From the NCBI GenBank assembly GCA_947498775.1, contig CANMLL010000020.1, positions 44,867 through 108,866 on the forward strand: DNA of 64,000 nucleotides. The letters are read 5' to 3'. How positions within the stretch are numbered: the stretch's first letter is position 1; the number at the start of each line of letters is the position of its first letter. This DNA is from an uncultured Aquimarina sp. (GTDB lineage: Bacteria > Bacteroidota > Bacteroidia > Flavobacteriales > Flavobacteriaceae). The notes under the pieces were generated by a model that had not been told where the DNA came from, ran no database searches, and was given only the letters and a program-made list of their open reading frames with translations. Shown here in pieces: positions 34,218 through 41,126 of the stretch. The translations under genes were made by a program, and so were the position numbers.

Positions 34218-34970
34218 ATGACACAACCATACGTAAACATAACAATTGAAAACGGAGTAGGGACAATAGAGTTTTTCCACCCTGCCCATAATTCATTACC
34301 GGGAGATATTCTGGCAAAACTGGCACAAACCATAACTGATGCCGGTAATAATGATGAGATAAAAGTAATTGTGCTGAAAAGCGGAAGAGATCGAACTTTT
34401 TGTGCAGGAGCAAGTTTTAAAGAATTGATAAATATTAATGATGTAGAAACCGGGAAGGTATTCTTTTCTGGATTTGCCAATGTGATCAACGCTATGCGCA
34501 AATGCCCAAAGTTTATCATTGGTAGAGTCCAAGGTAAAACTGTTGGTGGTGGAGTTGGAGTAGCATCTGCAACTGATTACTGTATGGCAACCAAGTATGC
34601 TTCTATTAAATTGAGTGAGCTTAATGTAGGAATAGGGCCTTTTGTAGTTGGTCCCGCGGTAGAACGTAAAATTGGTTTATCAGCTATGTCCCAAATTGCT
34701 ATTGATGCTAATACATTTTATAGTGCAGAATGGGCAAAAGAAAAAGGATTGTTTACCCATGTTTTTGAAGATATAGAAACATTAGATGCCGAAGTAAAAG
34801 CATTTGCAGAGCATTTGTGTACTTATAATCCTGAAGCAATGCGTGAAATGAAAAAAGTATTCTGGCAAGGTACCGAACATTGGGGTACGTTATTGGTAGA
34901 AAGAGCCGTGATTAGTGGAAGATTAGTGTTAAGTGATTTTACAAAAGAAACATTGAAACGATTTAAATAA
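34218..34970 (+). CDS. Enoyl-CoA hydratase/isomerase family protein of the paa cluster (possible PaaF)
   Basis: A 250-residue crotonase with FCAGASFKELI and the second oxyanion-hole region VQGKTVGGGVGVASATDYC. It is a distant paralogue of the PaaG gene product at 26642, with LSELNVGIGPFVVGPAVERK in place of the PaaG signature. The pathway needs a 2,3-dehydroadipyl-CoA hydratase (PaaF) and this is the only candidate in the cluster, so that role is inferred. The start is taken at ATG 34218; upstream in-frame codons lie in the cassette repeat. Confidence 0.8.
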   Translation: MTQPYVNITIENGVGTIEFFHPAHNSLPGDILAKLAQTITDAGNNDEIKVIVLKSGRDRTFCAGASFKELININDVETGKVFFSGFANVINAMRKCPKFIIGRVQGKTVGGGVGVASATDYCMATKYASIKLSELNVGIGPFVVGPAVERKIGLSAMSQIAIDANTFYSAEWAKEKGLFTHVFEDIETLDAEVKAFAEHLCTYNPEAMREMKKVFWQGTEHWGTLLVERAVISGRLVLSDFTKETLKRFK

Positions 34971-34971
34971 A

Positions 34972-35081
34972 AAGCCTCCTCTAGCTCCCCCAAAGGGGGA
35001 GAACTGGGAGCTGTGGAAGAATTAATAGTTTAAAATACCCGTACTCCCCTCTCCTTTTGGGAGAGGGGTTGGGGGTGAGGG
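34972..35081. repeat. Two CTCCCC...GGGGAG palindromic repeats before paaY
   Basis: AGCTCCCCCAAAGGGGGAG (near 34984) and ACTCCCCTCTCC...GGGAGAGGGGTTGGGGG (35043-35075) are typical dispersed G/C-rich palindromes. The second ends directly before the paaY ATG. A related copy is at 37232-37270 and another is inside the E2 gene at 36077-36124. Confidence 0.6.
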
Positions 35082-35084
35082 CAT

Positions 35085-35681
35085 ATGATTTACTCATTCA
35101 AAGGATACATACCCGTAGTGCATAAAAGCAGTTTTGTGCATCCACTTGCTGCAGTTACCGGTAATGTGATTATTGGTAAAAACTGCTACATAGGACCAGG
35201 AGCTGCAATTCGAGGTGATTGGGGTGAAATTATCCTTGAAGATGGAGTAAATGTGCAAGAAAATTGTACTGTACATATGTTTCCGGGTAAATCAATTGTA
35301 TTGAAAGAAAGTGCACATGTAGGACATGGTGCTGTCATACATGGAGCAAATTTAGGACGTAACTGCCTTATTGGTATGAATACGGTGATTATGGATGATG
35401 CAGAGATCGGTGATGAATGCATCGTAGGTGCTATGTCATTTGTAAAAGCAAATACAGTTTTCCCGAAGCGAAGCTTAATTGTTGGTAATCCGGCAAAGGT
35501 GATCAAGGAAGTGAGTGACGAAATGATCGATTGGAAAACAAAAGGTACGCGATTGTACCAACAATTACCAGCGGATTGTTTTGAGTCTTTACAAGAAGTT
35601 GAGCCGTTAAGAGAAGTGCCAAAAAACAGGCCTACTCAAGAAGCGTTTTATAAAACATTAGAAGAATTTAGAAATAAATAA
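35085..35681 (+). CDS. paaY: Hexapeptide-repeat gamma-carbonic-anhydrase-like protein PaaY
   Basis: The 198-residue left-handed beta-helix protein has repeats such as GNVIIGKNCYIGPGAAIRGD and metal-binding His residues in TVHMFPG and HVGHGAVIHGA. The C-terminal LPADCFESLQEVEPL is typical of PaaY. PaaY homologues have been described as thioesterases that help relieve dead-end CoA thioesters, complementing PaaI. It is the last paa gene recognisable here. Confidence 0.9.
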   Translation: MIYSFKGYIPVVHKSSFVHPLAAVTGNVIIGKNCYIGPGAAIRGDWGEIILEDGVNVQENCTVHMFPGKSIVLKESAHVGHGAVIHGANLGRNCLIGMNTVIMDDAEIGDECIVGAMSFVKANTVFPKRSLIVGNPAKVIKEVSDEMIDWKTKGTRLYQQLPADCFESLQEVEPLREVPKNRPTQEAFYKTLEEFRNK

Positions 35682-35692
35682 AATAGTATAGT

Positions 35693-35717
35693 GTCATCCC
35701 AGATTTGATCTGGGATC
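35693..35717. repeat. GTCATCCCAGATTTGATCTGGGAT palindromic repeat
   Basis: TCATCCCAGATTTGATCTGG plus GATC is a hairpin-forming repeat, near-identical to 63438-63463 and related to 40916-40942, 40970-40995 and 50999-51024. Confidence 0.7.
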
Positions 35718-35734
35718 CAAAATAACTTAGTAAT

Positions 35735-35759
35735 GGATTCCAGCCTGTGCTGGAATGAC
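35735..35759. repeat. GATTCCAGCCTGTGCTGGAATG palindrome
   Basis: ATTCCAGCCTGTGCTGGAAT is a near-perfect palindrome, of the same family as 23939-23960. Confidence 0.6.
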
Positions 35760-35786
35760 AAAATAAGTAAACAAAGGATTTAAATT

Positions 35787-35806
35787 AAACTAACGAACAT
35801 TAGTTA
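35787..35806. promoter_or_regulatory. TetR-type operator upstream of the E2-BCAT-E1 genes
   Basis: ACTAAC, GAAC, ATTAGT (35789-35804) is the same 16-base design as the paaE operator (ACTAAC, AATC, GTTAGT), with one changed half-site base. It ends 9 bases before the E2 ATG. No clear promoter boxes are seen beside it. Confidence 0.55.
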
Positions 35807-35812
35807 ATCAAA

Positions 35813-37186
35813 ATGTCGACAATAGAATTGAAAATGCCCAAGATGGGCGAAAGTATTTCGGAAGCAACCATTTTAAACTGGTTGAAAAAGGTTGGTGATA
35901 CTGTAGAAGAAGATGAAACGATCCTGGAGGTTGCTACCGATAAGGTGGATTCTGAAGTACCTTCGCCGTGTAATGGTGTGATTACCGAAATACGTTATGC
36001 GCCTAATGAAGTTATTGAAGTAGGAAAAGTAATTGCTATTATCGAAGTAACTACTACAACTTTAAAAAAAGAAGATTCTCCCCTTCTTGAGGGGGAGATA
36101 TCCAAAGGACAGAGGGGGTTAAATGTACCGGAGAGTTCAAATAAAAAGATAAATAAAGCATCTCTCACTCTGGGTGAAATTGAAGATTCGACGAAGTCAA
36201 ATGTCCATGAACAGATACAACAGAGAGGGCAATTTAAGTTGGAGGGTTCATCCACAAATGATACTTTTCTATCTCCATTGGTAATTAGTATTGCTCAAAA
36301 AGAAAACCTTACTATTGAAGAGGTTCAAAGCATTCAGGGTACTGGTGAAGGAGGTCGTATTCGTAAAAGTGATATCATGCAATATCTCAAAAACAGGAAG
36401 TATCCTTTACCAAGTAGACCACAAGTGGCAGGGCCAAAATCGACCTATAATGCTCCTCCGATTAATTATGTGGACGGCAAAGATCGTATTGTGGAGATGG
36501 ATCGTATGCGTAAGATGATCGCCGATCATATGGTCTACTCTAAGCATACTTCTCCTCATGTAACTAGCTATATCGAAGTAGATGTTACCAACATTGTGAA
36601 TTGGAGAAATAAGGTAAAAGATGAGTTTTTGGCAAAACATGGAGAGAAACTAACATTTACTCCAATTTTCGTCGAGGCAGTCGCAAAAGCGATCAAAGAA
36701 TATCCAATGATTAATGTTTCGGTAGATGATAAAAAAATTGTGGTACATAAGGATATTAATGTTGGTATGGCCACAGCATTGCCTAATGGAAATCTTATTG
36801 TACCTGTAGTTAAGAACGCAGATGAAAGGAATCTTTTGGGATTAGCCAAGAATGTAAATCATTTGGCCAATAGTGCAAGGGATAATGCTTTAAAACCAGA
36901 TGAAATAGGGGGAAGCACGTTTACCATTTCGAATGTAGGAACATTCGGAAGTTTGATGGGAACCCCAATTATCAATCAGCCCGAGGTAGCCATACTAGCA
37001 CTTGGTATAATTAAGAAAAGACCAGAGGTGATTACAACAGATAAGGGAGATGAAATAGCGATTAGAAGTATGATGTATTTATCATTGTCTTTTGATCACA
37101 GAGTGGTAGATGGATTTTTAGGAGGTTCATTTTTACGTAAAGTTGGTGATGAACTGGAAGCATTTGATATAAATAGAGAAATTTAA
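35813..37186 (+). CDS. 2-oxo acid dehydrogenase E2, dihydrolipoyl acyltransferase (branched-chain type)
   Basis: The 457-residue protein has a lipoyl domain (about 1-80; lipoylated Lys in EVATDKVDSEVPSP near 44), an E3-binding domain (about 145-185; VISIAQKENL, GTGEGGRIRKSDI) and a catalytic domain (about 220-457; SFDHRVVDGFLGG). It transfers the acyl group from E1 to CoA. The linker at residues ~84-145 includes SPLLEGEISKGQRGLN, encoded by DNA that looks like a dispersed palindromic repeat. BCAT and E1 genes follow; no E3 gene is in the window. Confidence 0.92.
   Translation: MSTIELKMPKMGESISEATILNWLKKVGDTVEEDETILEVATDKVDSEVPSPCNGVITEIRYAPNEVIEVGKVIAIIEVTTTTLKKEDSPLLEGEISKGQRGLNVPESSNKKINKASLTLGEIEDSTKSNVHEQIQQRGQFKLEGSSTNDTFLSPLVISIAQKENLTIEEVQSIQGTGEGGRIRKSDIMQYLKNRKYPLPSRPQVAGPKSTYNAPPINYVDGKDRIVEMDRMRKMIADHMVYSKHTSPHVTSYIEVDVTNIVNWRNKVKDEFLAKHGEKLTFTPIFVEAVAKAIKEYPMINVSVDDKKIVVHKDINVGMATALPNGNLIVPVVKNADERNLLGLAKNVNHLANSARDNALKPDEIGGSTFTISNVGTFGSLMGTPIINQPEVAILALGIIKKRPEVITTDKGDEIAIRSMMYLSLSFDHRVVDGFLGGSFLRKVGDELEAFDINREI
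36077..36124 (+). repeat. Dispersed palindromic repeat inside the E2 coding sequence
   Basis: CTCCCCTTCTTGAGGGGGAG followed by AGGACAGAGGGGGTTAAAT has the form of the intergenic G/C-rich repeats at 34984, 35043 and 37232. It is read in frame as SPLLEGEISKGQRGLN within the flexible linker. Confidence 0.6.
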
Positions 37187-37231
37187 AGAATTACGAATTA
37201 TGAATGTAGAATTACGATTAAAGTAAATATG

Positions 37232-37270
37232 TTCCCTCTCCCCTGGGAGAGGGCTAGGGTGAGGGTTTTT
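37232..37270. repeat. CCCTCTCCCC...GGGAGAGGG repeat with T-run
   Basis: CCCTCTCCCCTGGGAGAGGG is a palindrome followed by CTAGGGTGAGGG and TTTTTT. It could also serve as a weak terminator after the E2 gene. Confidence 0.5.
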
Positions 37271-37317
37271 TATTCTATTACTCCTCTCCTGAATTGAATA
37301 GAAAAAATAACAAATGC

Positions 37318-37451
37318 ACTAGGGATAGAAGTGACATCCTTTTTTATTTATCACACTGCGCTTGTCGAAGTGCAGAACAAATAAAAAAGATATAACAAAC
37401 CTGCCTGTCGGCAGACAGGTAGCCCGACCCACTGCAAGTGGGATGCGCCTA
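37318..37451 (+). repeat. Composite repeat F, copy 1
   Basis: It begins AGGGATAGAAGTGACATCC and ends AGCCCGACCC...GGGATGCGCC, with AAAAAAGATATAAC before the end. The loop part holds a nested TGAGCTTGTCGAAGTG-type repeat (37352-37373) and a CTGCCTGTCGGCAGACAGG palindrome. A second copy with the same frame but different loop lies at 38601-38726. Confidence 0.65.
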
Positions 37452-37465
37452 AAACAATATAAAAA

Positions 37466-38539
37466 ATGGAACCACAGATCAAAATTACAAGAACCACAGA
37501 TTCAGGATTAAAAGATATTGATTTTGATAACATTCCTTTGGGAACCGTATTCACGGATCATATGTTTGTTTGTAATTATGAAAACGGATCATGGCAAAAT
37601 CCACGTATTGAACCATTAAAACTTATACCCACACACCCTGCAGCAATGGCGTTACATTATGGCCAGGCTATTTTTGAAGGGATGAAGGCTACTGTAGGAC
37701 ATAATAATACTCCGCTATTGTTTAGACCCCAAGAAAATGCAAAACGGTTTAATCACAGTGCGGCCAGAATGGGAATGCCCAAGGTTCCTGAAACTCTTTT
37801 TGTTGAGGCAGTGAGACAAATTGTTGGAGTTGAACATAATTGGATACCACCGCAAGATGGTAGTGCGCTTTATCTGCGACCATTTATGTATGCCGATGAA
37901 CCTTTTATTGGTATGAGAGCTGCAACAAGCTATAAGTTTATTGTGATTTGTTCTCCGGCAGGGCCATTTTTTACTAAAAAAATTAGGCTCTATGCTGAAA
38001 CAGAATACATAAGAGCTGCCGATGGAGGAACAGGTGAGGCAAAGGCTGCAGGAAATTATGCAGCCGCCATATTACCAACAGAAAAAGCCAAGGCCAAAGG
38101 GTATGACCAGGTATTGTGGTTAGATGCCAATGAACATAGATATGTGCAAGAAGTGGGTACGATGAACATCTTTTTTAAGGTAGAAGATAAATTTATCACG
38201 CCAAGTACCGATGGATCTATTTTAAAAGGGATTACCAGGGATAGTGTAATTACTTTATTAAGAGACAAAGGGTTTGAAGTTGAAGAACGCCCAATTACCA
38301 TTGATGAAGTGATTCAATTTTCTAAAGAAGGTAAACTTGAAGAAGCTTTTGGTACGGGAACCGCTGTTGCTATTGCTATGGTTGAAGCCATAGGATATAA
38401 AGATGAGGTGATTACTTTACCAGAAAATAACCCGGTAAGTCAGGATATGAAGACTATGCTTGACGAAATTAAAACGCAGAAAAGACAAGATAAACACGGT
38501 TGGATCATACCGGTAGATGTAGAAGAGAAGGTAGGATAA
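37466..38539 (+). CDS. ilvE: Branched-chain amino acid aminotransferase
   Basis: The 357-residue class IV aminotransferase interconverts leucine, isoleucine and valine with their 2-oxo acids. The eukaryote-like BCAT pattern includes LHYGQAIFEGMKA, the PLP-binding Lys in GEAKAAGNYAAAILP (about residue 203), VLWLDANEHRYVQEVGTMNI and the C-terminal EAFGTGTAVAI. Lying between the E2 and E1 genes, it would feed 2-oxo acids directly to the dehydrogenase complex. It sits between the two copies of repeat F. Confidence 0.93.
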   Translation: MEPQIKITRTTDSGLKDIDFDNIPLGTVFTDHMFVCNYENGSWQNPRIEPLKLIPTHPAAMALHYGQAIFEGMKATVGHNNTPLLFRPQENAKRFNHSAARMGMPKVPETLFVEAVRQIVGVEHNWIPPQDGSALYLRPFMYADEPFIGMRAATSYKFIVICSPAGPFFTKKIRLYAETEYIRAADGGTGEAKAAGNYAAAILPTEKAKAKGYDQVLWLDANEHRYVQEVGTMNIFFKVEDKFITPSTDGSILKGITRDSVITLLRDKGFEVEERPITIDEVIQFSKEGKLEEAFGTGTAVAIAMVEAIGYKDEVITLPENNPVSQDMKTMLDEIKTQKRQDKHGWIIPVDVEEKVG

Positions 38540-38600
38540 ATAAATTTAGAATTACGAATTTGGATTTACGAATGATGAAGTAGTAACAGAAGATCTGTGC

Positions 38601-38726
38601 AAGGGATAGAAGTGACATCCTTTTTATGAAGTACCCAAAGGTTGCACACTGAGCTTGTCGAAGTGTACTCGAAGGGTTTTTCATGAAAAGATATAACGGA
38701 TAGCCCGACCCGAAGGGATGCACCCA
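38601..38726 (+). repeat. Composite repeat F, copy 2
   Basis: AGGGATAGAAGTGACATCC at the start, AAAAGATATAACGGATAGCC and CGAAGGGATGCACCC at the end, and a nested CACACTGAGCTTGTCGAAGT repeat in the loop. Same orientation as copy 1, on the other side of ilvE. Confidence 0.65.
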
Positions 38727-38765
38727 AATCAAAAATCGTAAATCGTACATCAAAAAAAGAATAAA

Positions 38766-40829
38766 ATGTTGGCCCAAAAAACAATTGCAAAAGAAATATT
38801 ACAAAAAGCATTTTTGACACTCTGCAAAGCAAAGGCAATGACTGAGTTGTATGAAGAAAACTTCAAAACAGTTTCTAAATATGTACATGCCACATCCAGA
38901 GGACATGAAGCCATACAAATTGCAACCGCAATGCAATTATTACCCCAGGATTATGCATTTCCATATTATCGTGACGATGCCATGTTATTAGGTATTGGGA
39001 TGCGCCCATATGATTTGATGTTACAATTGTTGGCAAAAAAAGACGATCCGTTTTCTGGAGGTAGAACCTATTATAGTCACCCGAGTTTACGAGATGATGA
39101 CAAACCCAAAATTCCGCACCAATCCTCGGCCACAGGGATGCAGGCGATTCCTGCTACAGGTGTAGCTTTGGGAATGCAATACAAAGAATTGGTTGGTTTA
39201 GATGATAAAAAATTAGTAGACAAGCCTATGGTTGTCTGCTCTTTGGGGGATGCGTCAGTAACCGAAGGCGAAATTGCTGAAGCTTTCCAGATGGCAGGGT
39301 TAAAGCAGTTACCGATCTTATATTTGGTGCAGGATAATGGATGGGATATTTCTGCCAATGAAGCTGAAACCCGTGCGCAAAATGCTTTTGAATATGCAAG
39401 AGGATTTAATGGTTTGGATGCGATCTCGATAGATGGTGCCAATTTTGTCGAAAGTTATTTGGCGTTACAAAAAGTAATTCGAATTATTCGCGAGGAACGT
39501 AGACCTATGTTGGTGCATGCCAAAGTGCCTTTACTGAATCATCATACTTCTGGGGTACGAATGGAGTGGTATCGTGATGATTTGGAAGAAGCTCGTTCTC
39601 GTGATCCGTACCCAGTGCTTCAAAATCAGCTACTAGAAAATGGTTTTACGGAAAAAGAAATAGAAGAAACTGAAACCGAAGCAAAAACTATTGTAACCAA
39701 AGATCTTGAAGAGGCTATCAAAGCAGAGGATCCTACTCCAGAAGATTTGTTTACTCATGATTTTGCACCAACACTTGTTACTGAGGAAAAAGGAGAAAGA
39801 TCACCTGCTGATAAGGAAGAAGTAGTGATGGTAGATTGCGCTTTGTTTGCAGTAGAAGAATTGATGAAGCAACATAAAGAATGTTTACTATATGGCCAGG
39901 ATGTAGGCGGAAGATTAGGCGGCGTTTTTAGAGAAGCAGCTACGCTGGCACAAAAATTTGGTGATGAACGCGTATTTAATACTCCGATCCAGGAGGCTTT
40001 TATTGTAGGGTCTACAGTCGGAATGTCTGCAGTAGGATTAAAACCTATTGTTGAGGTACAGTTTGCCGATTATATTTGGCCGGGTCTTAATCAATTATTT
40101 ACCGAAGTAAGTAGATCGTGCTATCTTTCTAATGGAAAATGGCCTGTATCTATGATTTTACGTGTTCCTATCGGGGCTTATGGTAGTGGAGGGCCGTATC
40201 ATTCTTCTTCGGTCGAGTCTGTGGTAACGAACATTCGTGGGATTAAAATTGCATATCCCAGTAATGGTGCAGATTTAAAAGGTTTGATGAAAGCAGCCTA
40301 TTACGATCCCAACCCTGTTGTGATTTTGGAACATAAAGGATTGTACTGGTCAAAAGTGAAAGGAACCGAAGCTGCTAGAACGATAGAACCTTCTGAAGAT
40401 TACATATTACCTTTTGGGAAAGCGAATATTGTACAGCGAATTTGGCCAGAAGATGAAAAAGAAACAGTAACGGTGGTTACCTACGGAATGGGCGTACATT
40501 GGGCACTAAATGCTACAAAAGATATAAAAGATATTGTAGAAATTATCGATTTACGTACGTTATATCCTTTGGACGAAGAAACGATCATGGAATCGGTTAA
40601 AAAAACAAAAAAATGCCTTGTAGTAACCGAGGAACCTACAAATAATTCTTTTGCAAGAGCACTGGCGGGAAAAATTCAAGAAGAGTGTTTCAGATATCTG
40701 GATGCACCGGTGATGACTATTGGTTCAGAAAATATGCCTGCAATTCCTTTAAACAGCATACTTGAGCAAACGATGATACCTTCTACAGCAAAAGTTAAGG
40801 CCAAAATTGAAGAAGTACTGAATTATTGA
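38766..40829 (+). CDS. 2-oxo acid dehydrogenase E1, fused alpha and beta subunits (branched-chain type)
   Basis: The 687-residue thiamine-diphosphate enzyme joins the alpha part (about 1-335; YFPYYRDDAML-like AFPYYRDDAMLLGIG, TPP motif GDASVTEGEIAEAFQMA ending in VQDNGWDIS) to the beta part (about 345-687; YGQDVGGRLGGVFREA, NTPIQEAFIVGSTVGMSAVG). It decarboxylates branched-chain 2-oxo acids and acylates the E2 lipoyl group. Alpha-beta fusions of this kind are common in Bacteroidota. It follows ilvE after a gap filled by repeat F. Confidence 0.93.
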   Translation: MLAQKTIAKEILQKAFLTLCKAKAMTELYEENFKTVSKYVHATSRGHEAIQIATAMQLLPQDYAFPYYRDDAMLLGIGMRPYDLMLQLLAKKDDPFSGGRTYYSHPSLRDDDKPKIPHQSSATGMQAIPATGVALGMQYKELVGLDDKKLVDKPMVVCSLGDASVTEGEIAEAFQMAGLKQLPILYLVQDNGWDISANEAETRAQNAFEYARGFNGLDAISIDGANFVESYLALQKVIRIIREERRPMLVHAKVPLLNHHTSGVRMEWYRDDLEEARSRDPYPVLQNQLLENGFTEKEIEETETEAKTIVTKDLEEAIKAEDPTPEDLFTHDFAPTLVTEEKGERSPADKEEVVMVDCALFAVEELMKQHKECLLYGQDVGGRLGGVFREAATLAQKFGDERVFNTPIQEAFIVGSTVGMSAVGLKPIVEVQFADYIWPGLNQLFTEVSRSCYLSNGKWPVSMILRVPIGAYGSGGPYHSSSVESVVTNIRGIKIAYPSNGADLKGLMKAAYYDPNPVVILEHKGLYWSKVKGTEAARTIEPSEDYILPFGKANIVQRIWPEDEKETVTVVTYGMGVHWALNATKDIKDIVEIIDLRTLYPLDEETIMESVKKTKKCLVVTEEPTNNSFARALAGKIQEECFRYLDAPVMTIGSENMPAIPLNSILEQTMIPSTAKVKAKIEEVLNY

Positions 40830-40869
40830 TTAGAAAATTAAAAAGGATGTATAAGGAGTTTTTAATCCT

Positions 40870-40995
40870 TTCATTTTGAACGTAGTCGAGAAATATAGCT
40901 AAATCTATATTATTTGTCATGCTGGACTTGATTCAGCATCTCATTAACGTACGTATCACCTTGTAAGATGAGATCCCAAATCTAGTTTGGGATGG
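40870..40995. repeat. Cluster of three dispersed palindromic repeats after the E1 gene
   Basis: TTTTGAACGTAGTCGAGAAA (about 40875), GTCATGCTGGACTTGATTCA with GCATCTC (40916-40942), and GAGATCCCAAATCTAGTTTG with GGATGG (40970-40995). The 297-base gap to ppk1 shows nothing else. Confidence 0.6.
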
Positions 40996-41126
40996 ATGTT
41001 TTTTAATTATATGAAATACAAATAATTGAGATTTAAATGGGCAACTCTACTAAATAATTCTAAGATGGCTCTACCTCAAGGATAGTAGGTTTCAAGAAAT
41101 TTTTTATTACTACCTTTTTTAAAATT

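Noticed and set aside
40870..40995. The hairpins after the E1 gene as a CRISPR-like array
   Set aside because: The units belong to different repeat families, spacing is irregular, and no cas genes are nearby.
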